A stretch of DNA of 64,000 bases from the NCBI RefSeq assembly GCF_003858645.1, contig NZ_RQJP01000004.1, positions 744,001 through 808,000 of the forward strand. The letters run 5' to 3'. Origin of the DNA: Larkinella knui. Its GTDB lineage: Bacteria > Bacteroidota > Bacteroidia > Cytophagales > Spirosomataceae. A program made the position numbers and the translations under genes. This document shows, in pieces, positions 53,015 through 60,973 of this stretch. The notes beneath the pieces are model-generated. The model did no database searches, was not told the DNA's origin, and saw nothing but the letters and a program-made list of their open reading frames with translations. Each line of letters opens with the position of its first letter. Position 1 is the first letter of the stretch.

Positions 53015-54145
53015 TTACTGGCAGCCACTTCCGGGTCGTATTCGGATTGTTCCGTCGTCGGTCAAGTCGTAACTGGAGCCGGTACTGGCCGTAATGACAT
53101 CGAGTTTTTCAAAGAGCGATTGATCGTCAAGTTGGGCCGTGAGTGTGCAATGCGTCACGGCACCGGCATCGTACACCACGCGAATGCCGTAGGTTTGTTC
53201 GAGGGTATGAAAGACCTGAACCAGGGGTGTGCGCCGGAACGAAAACCGGCTTTTCAACAAGCTGGCAGCGGTTCGTTCCTGATTTTCGACTTCTTCTTTT
53301 TCGGGCCGAACGTCGCCCTGCCGGTACGTCGCCTGTTGATTGGCCGTCAGCAAAACCGTCGATTTGGTCGTCGGAGCGGATTTATTTGGGCTGGGATAAA
53401 CCGCCACCCGCCCGGTTCGGACCACCACGCGGGTAGCCGCGCCTTTCGCCGGGGCATAAATGGTAAAGCTGGTGCCAACCACGCGGGTAGTCAGCGAATT
53501 GGCGTAGACAAGAAAGGGCTTTTGCGGGTTTTTCGTCACCTCGAAAAAAGCCGTGCCGCTCAAATGGACTTCCCGGATTGTGGCGGCAAACGATTCCGGG
53601 AAACGAATTCTGGCCTGGGGTTGCAGCCGCACCATGCTGCCGTCGGAAAGCCGCACCAGCCGGGGTTGCGTTTTTTCATTCATGACTGAAAGCATCCGAA
53701 TCGTGGGTTGCTGCGCCACGGGTTCTGCCCCGGAAACAGCACGATTGTAATTCCGCAGCAACCACGCTCCACCCAGCAAAGCGATTAACACAGACGCAGC
53801 TACAGCCGTCAATGCCCACCGGCGATTCCAGCGCGATTGGGGCAACGGAATTTCATTGGCATCATCGTTATCGACGGCGACAGCGGCCATCATCCGGCCG
53901 ACATTGGTGGTAACGGACTGGTCGGACAGGGGCGGCAGATCGCCCTTCGCACTCAGCAGAAACTGGCGGGCCAGCTCGGCATTTTCCCGGTTTTCGGGGT
54001 TCCCGGCCACCCAGGCTTCCCAATACGCCGTGTCGGTTTCGGTCGGCCGGAACACCCAGCGTCGGAATGATTCATTTTCGATTAAATCCTGCGGTTGCAC
54101 GTCGTCGGGTTTTAGCAGAAAAGGACGGCTGCGGGCCGCTTTCAC
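53015..54145 (-). CDS. FecR-family anti-sigma factor without an adjacent sigma gene
   Basis: The 376-residue protein has an N-terminal cytosolic part with a conserved WEAWVAGNPENRENAELARQFL segment, a transmembrane helix (ALTAVAASVLIALLGGAWLL, about 111-130), the FecR beta-domain (LSDGSMVRLQPQARIRFPE; VHLSGTAFFEVTKNPQKPF; VVGTSFTIYAP) and a C-terminal DUF4974-like domain (HTLEQTYGIRVVYDAGAV). It precedes the STN-bearing SusC, so signal relay is expected, but the upstream neighbour is an unrelated gene on the other strand. A -7-like TAAGTTTG lies at 54233-54226 on the minus strand without a clear -33. Confidence 0.93.
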   Translation of the reverse strand: MKAARSRPFLLKPDDVQPQDLIENESFRRWVFRPTETDTAYWEAWVAGNPENRENAELARQFLLSAKGDLPPLSDQSVTTNVGRMMAAVAVDNDDANEIPLPQSRWNRRWALTAVAASVLIALLGGAWLLRNYNRAVSGAEPVAQQPTIRMLSVMNEKTQPRLVRLSDGSMVRLQPQARIRFPESFAATIREVHLSGTAFFEVTKNPQKPFLVYANSLTTRVVGTSFTIYAPAKGAATRVVVRTGRVAVYPSPNKSAPTTKSTVLLTANQQATYRQGDVRPEKEEVENQERTAASLLKSRFSFRRTPLVQVFHTLEQTYGIRVVYDAGAVTHCTLTAQLDDQSLFEKLDVITASTGSSYDLTDDGTIRIRPGSGCQ

Positions 54146-54225
54146 GACGATGAGGGAGAAGGGAGGAAAAAGTAACCGTGGCTGGGTGAAATTTTTTCAG
54201 AAAAAAATGATAGAAAATCACAGAG

Positions 54226-54233
54226 CAAACTTA
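54226..54233 (-). promoter_or_regulatory. Possible -7 box of the fecR-susCD-ABC operon
   Basis: TAAGTTTG on the minus strand is an exact TAnnTTTG match about 80 bases before the fecR start codon. No TTTG or TTG lies at the normal -33 distance, which would fit an activator- or ECF-dependent promoter but also chance. Confidence 0.3.
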
Positions 54234-54407
54234 AGGGTTGATAATCAAATTGTTATCGTTAAAAAGAGCCTACAGAAGCGGGTGAACTCGGGTGATTGAA
54301 TTAAAATAAAAGAGACGTAGCAAAAGCAACTTTTGATTGTATCAGCAATTAATATTGTTTTGCGGTTTATTTTAATCTTCCTCTTTATCACTCTGTTCCA
54401 ACATCAC

Positions 54408-55994
54408 ATGCGTAACGTTTTATTTGCAGGTATTCTAGCTTGCTCATTTGGGTCGCTTCATGCCCAGGAAGTGAATTATGACGAGGTGTCGTTTACTCAA
54501 TCGATTCCCGCCCTTTATCCATCCCTTCAGCAAAATATTTCGTTTGACGTTCGGGCATCCGTCACTGAACGCGTCAAAGATTCGTTTCTATCGGCGGACG
54601 AGTTGAACAAAATGAGAACCGTTTTCCAGTCGCCCATGCGGGTCAAGTTTGGTAAATTCTCGCAGGTGGACTCCACGGGTGATTTTCACGTCGTTGTGCT
54701 TATTCAGCGGTTCAAATGGGTTAAACCGGCAGCTTCTTCAATGCCCATGCAGATGTCGGCGCCAAAACCAACCGGTCTGGCCGCTAATGTGGCTTTACAT
54801 ACCCGCGTTTACGATAAATTTGGTACGTTACTCTACGATGAGTCCGAGAATTATCCGGAATTGAGTATTCCGGCCGAAAGCGATTGGGGAAGTGGTTACG
54901 ACCGTAAAGACCCTAAAACCCGGACTCTGATTGCCACGCAGGAAGCTATCTCAGCTTCACTGCTGACGTTTGTAAACCAGATTTATGGCTTTACCCCCAA
55001 GCTGACTTCGAAACTGGCCTACCTTGACGGTGTTAAGAAAAAATCGGAATTGAAACAATTCGAGGACCAGGTTGAGCAACTTCGTACTCTGCTTCGCAAG
55101 GAGGGCAGCGCTCAATTTCTAACGGCCAGTGAAGCCTATCTTCCATTTTGGGAGAAAATGGCCAGCTACAAGGGCGAAGGGGAGGTGAATGAGGTGAAAC
55201 GGGCCGCGCTACAAAACCTGTCACTGGTTAGCATTTTAAAAGGCGACTTTGAGAAAGCAGACGCTTACATTACCGCTTATAAGCCCATCGACAAACCCGT
55301 AAAGTCGCTGTTCGGTCTGATCAAAACCCGAAACAGTGACGATCTGGAATTGCTTCTATATATGATTCAGGCAAAACCGGAGAAAGAGATCAAACCCAGC
55401 TCCGATAAAGTGTTGACAATCAGCGACGTTTTAAAACTGAACGCCTACATGTCCATTGACGGAACCATTGTTCTGGAAGGCAAAAATGCCGGTACGTATC
55501 AAGGGATGTTTCAGGTTAAGCGCCCGGAACCGCAGCTTATCAATCAGGAATCCAACGGCAATATGCTGGATTTAGGTACGTTGGGAGCGGAAGATCTGCT
55601 CATTTCGATTCCGACAACTGATAAGTCGGGCAAAGCCCAGACATTAATTGTGCGCGGTTCGGTGGTAAAATCCTTGAAAGGCGCGGATGGAACGGATTAC
55701 CAGGTGCGTAAATTCGGTACGGTGGGCTTCGCAAACGGTGCGATCTGGTATTTGCTCCGGGCTAACTACCAATCGCCGAAGGTGACAGTTTTTCAGTCAG
55801 TGTTACCGAATGCCAGCGAATATGTCGTTATGAAACCCGGCGACGAAAAAGGGGTTAAATCGTCTTATATCAACGCGCGTCGAAATATTCTTGATTACTT
55901 CAAAGACTGTAGTTCACTGGAAGAAAAATACAAAAAAGGCAATACGCCGTTCGACATTAAACAAGTCGCGCTGGATTATACGAATTGTCAGTAA
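54408..55994 (+). CDS. Secreted hypothetical protein
   Basis: The 528-residue protein begins with a signal peptide ending SLHAQE (ATG 54408; the frame is open to 54333, which would place a second hydrophobic helix before it). The first half contains a beta-rich part with VVVLIQRFKWVKP and TRVYDKFGTLLYDESENYPE; the middle is helical and repeat-like (KKKSELKQFEDQVEQLRTLL; SLVSILKGDFEKADAYITAYK), possibly one tetratricopeptide-like unit; the C-terminal half is beta-rich. No domain was recognised. It is a single-gene unit divergent from fecR. Function unknown. Confidence 0.75.
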   Translation: MRNVLFAGILACSFGSLHAQEVNYDEVSFTQSIPALYPSLQQNISFDVRASVTERVKDSFLSADELNKMRTVFQSPMRVKFGKFSQVDSTGDFHVVVLIQRFKWVKPAASSMPMQMSAPKPTGLAANVALHTRVYDKFGTLLYDESENYPELSIPAESDWGSGYDRKDPKTRTLIATQEAISASLLTFVNQIYGFTPKLTSKLAYLDGVKKKSELKQFEDQVEQLRTLLRKEGSAQFLTASEAYLPFWEKMASYKGEGEVNEVKRAALQNLSLVSILKGDFEKADAYITAYKPIDKPVKSLFGLIKTRNSDDLELLLYMIQAKPEKEIKPSSDKVLTISDVLKLNAYMSIDGTIVLEGKNAGTYQGMFQVKRPEPQLINQESNGNMLDLGTLGAEDLLISIPTTDKSGKAQTLIVRGSVVKSLKGADGTDYQVRKFGTVGFANGAIWYLLRANYQSPKVTVFQSVLPNASEYVVMKPGDEKGVKSSYINARRNILDYFKDCSSLEEKYKKGNTPFDIKQVALDYTNCQ

Positions 55995-56059
55995 CGGTTC
56001 CAATCGAAGGATGCGCCATGTCAACTCATCCTTCGATTGGAAACTAAGATTAATCGTCC

Positions 56060-58516
56060 TCAAAACTCCTTCTCCCCAAATTCGCTGGCCGGCAGTCGGG
56101 CCTTCTTCGATGTCTGGTTGAAATTGTAGCTGAGGTTCAAAAGGAAAATATCGGTTTCCTGAATGTAGTTGGTGGTGGTGTAAAAGTCCCGGCCGAAAGT
56201 GGTGATTCGCTGGCGGTTGGAGCCCAGTAAACCCAAATCCACGTTTTGCCATTGAACCGTGGCCGTCAGTTTCCCGTTCAGGAATGTCTTTTTGGCGGAT
56301 GCACCCGGAACAATGAACCGCGAGTCTTCGCCCTGGGCCGTCACCCGCTTCGAGAGGTAATTCAACGTGCCCTGAATCTGGAAACCGGGCGATAACCGGA
56401 CGGTCGTATTGGCGTTGATGGAATACACCACACGCGACGTATTGACCAAAACCGCATTGTTAAACAGCGCCCCTTTGATCTGATACCGGTATACATTGCC
56501 GCCCGCATAAACCTGCCACGCTTTCGTGAGGTTCAGGGTGGTACCGGCTTCGAGTCCCCAGGACGTCGCCAGTCCGGCGTTGGTATAAATCCGGTTCAGA
56601 ATCGTGTCGTTATACACGCTGTTGACGCGGTTGACCACATTTTTTATCCGCTGGTTATAGACCGTTACGAAGGCGTTTCCTTTTTCAAAATCTTTGATCA
56701 GCCCGATTTCCGAGAGGTCGATAAACTCGGGCAGGATGTTCGGATCGCCGGATTCGAGGGTTTCGGAGTGTTCCCGCTCCGGGAAGGGGTTCAGTTCATT
56801 GTTGGTCGAACGTTGCACCCGTTTGCTGTACCCGGCTTTGGCCCGCAGCGTTTTGCTGACCGGATACTGGAGATTCAGGGTCGGAAAAAGATTGGACAGA
56901 TTCAGGTTGCGGGTTGCCTGGCTCCCGGCCGTGAAAGCACGCGTGGCGTATTCGTAGCGCAACCCGCCGATGTATTCGAGCTTGCCCGCCCGGGCCGAAT
57001 ACTGCCCGTACAGCGAGTGAATCTCATTCCGTACGTAAGTGGTGCTGCTGAACTGGGGAACCAGCCCGAATAAGCCGCTTTCCAGATTTTGATCGAGGTA
57101 CTGAAAATTGCCTTTTTGAACCTGACGGCGGTATTGGTACCCGGTTTCCAGCTTGCCCTTGCCCACCGTGACGGCGTAGTCAGCCTTCAGCCGGTAAGCG
57201 TTCAGCGGGTTTTTGCTCGGGTTTCGGGTGTTTTGCAACACGGTTTGCCGGTCGGGCAACCGCAGATTCTGGTTGGTCGTCAAGCCGTCCAGATCGGCTT
57301 TTTCGAACAGCCCGGACAGGGTAAGCGCGGATTTGTTGGTAAAGGTGTGGATATAGTCGAGGTTTCCGAGGGTAATCGTACTGGATTTGCGGGCAATATT
57401 CGAGTTAAAATACGTGATCTGACCCATGACATCGCCCGTCACCAGATCCGTTTTGGTGTTGTTGTAAATCAGGTCGGCCCGGCGCGACTGGGAACGAAAA
57501 CCGCTGTAAAAACCCGCAGAAAAAGAATGGGTTGCGTTGGGCGTGTAGGTCACCGACGCCCGGCCCGTGTAATTGTAGCGGATAAAGCTCCGTTCGCCCA
57601 CCGAAGGAAAGGCCGTATACCGGTTCATGATGGTCGTATTGACGTCGCCTTCCCGCCGACCGGCAATGTCATTCCGGAAATAATTGGCACTCACCGTTAC
57701 ATCCCATTTGGCCGACTTTGCGCTAAAGGTGGCATCGGCGCCAAACCGGACCGGTTTATGAAGGTTGTCGTAGGTATAGAGCGAAGGCAAACCGCCCTGG
57801 ATATTGGTTGAAAAAGCCCGCTGACCCGCCTGTGCGGTTTTGGTGGTAATGTTGATGATGCCGCCCTTGCCATCCGGATCATACCGGGCGGAAGGCGAGG
57901 TGATCACTTCCACATTCTCGATCGAATTGGCCGGTAGTTGATTCAATACCAGGGCCGGATCGGTCTGGACCGGTTTTCCGTTGACCAGCACCAGAAATCC
58001 CGACGAACCCCGCAGCGTAATACCGCCTTCACCATCGACCGTAACGGACGGCGTATTTTTCAGGACGTCGATGGCGGTTCCGCCCTGGCTGCCGATGAAT
58101 TTATCCGCCCGATACACCTGCCGGTCAATTTTGTTGTCGACGGTTTGCCGCTCGCCCTGGACGTTGACTTGCTGAAGCGTCTGTGGATCAGCCAGTAGGG
58201 CAATGGTCTGAAGGGCGGGCGACTGACCCGGATTCAGCGCGGGGAGGCTGAATCGTTTTTTGCGATAGCCGATGTATTGGGCTTCAAGGTAGTACGACGC
58301 GGACGCAAGATTATCAAATTGGTAGTTTCCCGCGTCATTGGTCAGCGTGCCGGTAACCAGCGTCGAATCCTGGCTTTTATAGAGCGCGACCGGGCAGAAC
58401 GGTAACGGGCGATGGGTCGCCTGATCCACGACAGTACCGGAAATCGTTATTCCATTTTGAGCCCGAACAGCGTCTACAGCCAGGAAAACGGCTAGCAGGG
58501 TTACAAAAAATTTCAT
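56060..58516 (-). CDS. Outer-membrane beta-barrel receptor (TonB-dependent-like, OMP_b-brl_3 type)
   Basis: The 818-residue protein has a signal peptide (MKFFVTLLAVFLAVDAVRAQ), a CarboxypepD_reg-like domain (GTVVDQATHRPLPFCPVALYK), a plug (VDNKIDRQVYRADKFIGSQG; DVLKNTPSVTVDGEGGITLRG) and a long beta-barrel (outer-membrane beta-barrel family 3). It lacks the SusC signature and is not followed by a SusD. It may import a small ligand or act in outer-membrane assembly; substrate unknown. ATG 58516 is used, the frame reaching 58558. Its -7 candidate TAACTTTG lies at 58563-58556. Confidence 0.9.
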   Translation of the reverse strand: MKFFVTLLAVFLAVDAVRAQNGITISGTVVDQATHRPLPFCPVALYKSQDSTLVTGTLTNDAGNYQFDNLASASYYLEAQYIGYRKKRFSLPALNPGQSPALQTIALLADPQTLQQVNVQGERQTVDNKIDRQVYRADKFIGSQGGTAIDVLKNTPSVTVDGEGGITLRGSSGFLVLVNGKPVQTDPALVLNQLPANSIENVEVITSPSARYDPDGKGGIINITTKTAQAGQRAFSTNIQGGLPSLYTYDNLHKPVRFGADATFSAKSAKWDVTVSANYFRNDIAGRREGDVNTTIMNRYTAFPSVGERSFIRYNYTGRASVTYTPNATHSFSAGFYSGFRSQSRRADLIYNNTKTDLVTGDVMGQITYFNSNIARKSSTITLGNLDYIHTFTNKSALTLSGLFEKADLDGLTTNQNLRLPDRQTVLQNTRNPSKNPLNAYRLKADYAVTVGKGKLETGYQYRRQVQKGNFQYLDQNLESGLFGLVPQFSSTTYVRNEIHSLYGQYSARAGKLEYIGGLRYEYATRAFTAGSQATRNLNLSNLFPTLNLQYPVSKTLRAKAGYSKRVQRSTNNELNPFPEREHSETLESGDPNILPEFIDLSEIGLIKDFEKGNAFVTVYNQRIKNVVNRVNSVYNDTILNRIYTNAGLATSWGLEAGTTLNLTKAWQVYAGGNVYRYQIKGALFNNAVLVNTSRVVYSINANTTVRLSPGFQIQGTLNYLSKRVTAQGEDSRFIVPGASAKKTFLNGKLTATVQWQNVDLGLLGSNRQRITTFGRDFYTTTNYIQETDIFLLNLSYNFNQTSKKARLPASEFGEKEF

Positions 58517-58555
58517 CGGAAGTAGACCTTCGCCTGGTGAGTGAGTTAGGAATGG

Positions 58556-58563
58556 CAAAGTTA
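58556..58563 (-). promoter_or_regulatory. Possible -7 box of the beta-barrel receptor gene
   Basis: TAACTTTG on the minus strand (exact TAnnTTTG) lies 40 bases before the start codon at 58516, between it and the AraC-type gene. No matching -33 is evident. Near 58568-58584 CCCA and TGGG flank a GTAAACTAG centre, which could be a regulator site. Confidence 0.35.
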
Positions 58564-58614
58564 TCTCCCAGTAAACTAGTGGGCTTTGTAGATTACAGCC
58601 ATAAACTGGTACAT

Positions 58615-59430
58615 TCAGGAAATTCCTTTCCGGTACACGCTGGGCAAAACACCGGTTTGGCGTTTGAAGAACTTGTTGAAGTGCGAAGGGTCCGCAAACC
58701 CGAGCTCGTAGGCAATCTCCTTCAGGTTTTGAAACGAGTACAAAAGCATTTTTTTCGACTCCGTGGTCAGCCGCTCGCTGATGATTTCGCCCGCCGTTCG
58801 GTCGACGGTTTTGCGGCAGGTCGTATTGAGCGTTTTGGCAGTAGTGTTCAACTGCCGGGCGTAGTCGCCCACTTCGTGATTGGTTTTGAATTGCGCATCG
58901 ACGAGGGAAAAGAAATCTTTCAGCAAGCCCGGCAACACGGGTCTGTCGTCCGATTTTACTTCTCTTTTCAGCAAATTGAGCAACAATTGAATATAGGTCT
59001 GAATAATGGCCTGGTAGTTACGGTTCCGCTGTTCGTATTCGGTTTCCATATTCCTGAACAGGTCAAGGATGGTTTGGTGGATGTGAGCCAGTTCAAAACC
59101 GCTCGGAAAAGCCAGCGGAAAAGTCTGAAACAGGGCTTCATAAAAAGGATGATCCAGCAAAAAATCCTTTTGCACCATCACCACATAGCCTTTCGGAATT
59201 TCGGTCAATTCCCAGCTGTGAATCTGACCGGGCATCACCAGATAAAGGCTATGCGGTTTTACCGGAAACCGGTTAAAATCGATCTGGTGCGTACCCGCAC
59301 CGGCTTGCAGATAAATAATTTCAAGGTAGTCTTTGTGTCCATGCGGATGGGTGGTTTTGATCACCTCCTTCATCCGTTTAATCCTAAATAACTCACTCTC
59401 ATTCAGCTTATTCTTGATTAAAATCTGCAT
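58615..59430 (-). CDS. AraC-family transcriptional regulator
   Basis: The 271-residue protein has an N-terminal cupin-like sensor (HPHGHKDYLEIIYLQAGAGTHQIDF, about 28-52; HSLYLVMPGQIHSW) and a C-terminal double helix-turn-helix (about 170-270: TAKTLNTTCRKTVDRTAGEI; LKEIAYELGFADPSHFNKFF, with the FKRQTGVLPSVYRK end). It is divergent from the DUF1772 gene and upstream of the beta-barrel receptor gene, so it could regulate either. Effector unknown. Confidence 0.94.
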   Translation of the reverse strand: MQILIKNKLNESELFRIKRMKEVIKTTHPHGHKDYLEIIYLQAGAGTHQIDFNRFPVKPHSLYLVMPGQIHSWELTEIPKGYVVMVQKDFLLDHPFYEALFQTFPLAFPSGFELAHIHQTILDLFRNMETEYEQRNRNYQAIIQTYIQLLLNLLKREVKSDDRPVLPGLLKDFFSLVDAQFKTNHEVGDYARQLNTTAKTLNTTCRKTVDRTAGEIISERLTTESKKMLLYSFQNLKEIAYELGFADPSHFNKFFKRQTGVLPSVYRKGIS

Positions 59431-59578
59431 GCGTTACTGGAAGTATGAAGAGACCGGGATTCGATTGAACGAATTTATTAAAAAATAACCGGAGTAGCCT
59501 ACCATTCACGGCTGGTTTTATTCTATTTTCGGGAACCCGGTTCCGCCACCTTTCCACCCGAACAAACCGCTAAAACTG

Positions 59579-60076
59579 ATGAAATTCACAACCTTGATTT
59601 TGGTCCTGGCCGCTACGACAACGGCGCTGATGGCCGGGGTTTTTTATGCATTTTCCTGCTCGGTCAATCCGGGATTGGGCCGCCAATCCGATACCGCCTA
59701 TATTTCAGCCTTTCAATCCATCAACCGGGCCATTCAGAATCCGGTGTTTTTTGTCGTCTTTATGGGTGCTCCGCTGTTGCTGCTGCTCAGCACCTGGCTA
59801 CACTACCGGCAGCCCACGTCGTTGCGTTTCTGGTTTTTGCTGGCAGCTTCTGCGGTGTATTTCGCCGGCGGATTGGGCGTAACGGTTTTTGGCAATATAC
59901 CGCTCAATGAACAACTCGATTCGTTTAACCTGCTGTCGGCTTCTGCCGACGAAATCGCCCGGCAGCGGGCCCGGTTTGAAGGCCCCTGGAACCGGCTGAA
60001 CACCATTCGGACGCTGGCCTGCACGCTGGCCGTTGTCCTGCTGATCATGGCCTGCCTGAGTCCTGATGAAAAGTGA
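59579..60076 (+). CDS. DUF1772-family membrane protein
   Basis: The 165-residue protein has four hydrophobic segments (about 3-24, 58-76, 84-104 and 140-158) and the DUF1772 pattern: an N-terminal GVFYAFSCSVNPGL, AFQSINRAIQNPVFFVVFMG, and NIPLNEQLDSFN ... RFEGPWNRLNTIRTL. Fungal relatives are anthrone oxygenases, but in bacteria the role is unknown. It is divergent from the AraC-type gene, a layout often seen for a regulator and its target. Confidence 0.9.
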   Translation: MKFTTLILVLAATTTALMAGVFYAFSCSVNPGLGRQSDTAYISAFQSINRAIQNPVFFVVFMGAPLLLLLSTWLHYRQPTSLRFWFLLAASAVYFAGGLGVTVFGNIPLNEQLDSFNLLSASADEIARQRARFEGPWNRLNTIRTLACTLAVVLLIMACLSPDEK

Positions 60077-60120
60077 TGGCGCAATCAGGCACATTCGACG
60101 GGGTTGAAAAAGCATAAAAC

Positions 60121-60723
60121 TTACTGGAACCACCAGGCCGCCACCAGCCCGATCAAGCCGCCGAGCAGCACATTCCGGCAGTATTTCCGCAGGGTTAGCA
60201 GCGCGTGCTGGAGATAATTGGCGACAACCTGCCGATTTAAGCCCATGACGGACGCAATTTCTTCGTAGGAAAGTTCTTCGTAATACCGCAAATAAATGGC
60301 TTCACGCTGCCGCCGGGGCAGGCGGTCTAATGATTGTTTGAGGAGATCGTTCTGAACCTGTTCGTCTTCACTGGCCAGAAACAGACTTTCGGGATTGAAA
60401 ACCGGGTCTGCTGATTCGCCCGATTCGTCAAAGGTCGTAAACAACTGGTCGCGTCGGTTTCGGTGCAGAATGTTGTGGCGAATGGCCGTGAACAGATAGG
60501 CTTTTACCGACGTCACATCGGTTAGCGCCTGTTTTTTTTCCCAGATAGCCAGAAATAAATCCTGAATACAATCTTCAATCAGGGCATGGTTGACCGTAAA
60601 CCGGGTACAATAATGGAATAACGGACGGTAATGCCGGGTAGCCAGCGCTTCCAGCGCGGCCTTATCGCCCAGCCGAATCGCCTGCCAATAAGTCTCGTCT
60701 GTGTGCGTGAAGCGATCTTCCAA
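60121..60723 (-). CDS. ECF RNA polymerase sigma factor, without adjacent FecR
   Basis: The 200-residue protein has region 2 (AALEALATRHYRPLFHYCTR ... IEDCIQDLFLAIWEKK, about 20-65) and region 4 (LDRLPRRQREAIYLRYYEE and LSYEEIASVMGLNRQVVANYL, about 130-175). It ends in a hydrophobic tail (NVLLGGLIGLVAAWWF) that could be a membrane anchor. No anti-sigma gene adjoins it. A 13-base inverted repeat lies about 20 bases upstream of its start. Confidence 0.93.
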   Translation of the reverse strand: MEDRFTHTDETYWQAIRLGDKAALEALATRHYRPLFHYCTRFTVNHALIEDCIQDLFLAIWEKKQALTDVTSVKAYLFTAIRHNILHRNRRDQLFTTFDESGESADPVFNPESLFLASEDEQVQNDLLKQSLDRLPRRQREAIYLRYYEELSYEEIASVMGLNRQVVANYLQHALLTLRKYCRNVLLGGLIGLVAAWWFQ

Positions 60724-60740
60724 CGTAAGTAGTACTGCCG

Positions 60741-60784
60741 TATTTTAATAGAACGTATTATCACTACAAAATTCTATTAAAATA
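60741..60784. promoter_or_regulatory. Inverted repeat upstream of the lone ECF sigma gene
   Basis: TATTTTAATAGAA (60741-60753) and TTCTATTAAAATA (60772-60784) are perfect reverse complements, 18 bases apart. The right copy contains the palindrome CTATTAAAATAG. Located 18 bases upstream of the sigma start codon, it could be an operator or a leader hairpin. Confidence 0.5.
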
Positions 60785-60973
60785 GTTTTAATAATTTGCA
60801 CATAACGTGGAAGAGTTGCACCATTTTCGGCTGGCCGGTTGCCAATGAATAAGAAACATCATCAACCTCTGGGTGAACGTTGCCGCGAATCCCCATAAAA
60901 TTGACCAATTATTTTTATTGGCCCGTTTATTCAGGATATTTGCCCCGGCGAACGACCACCGTTATCTTCCGTT

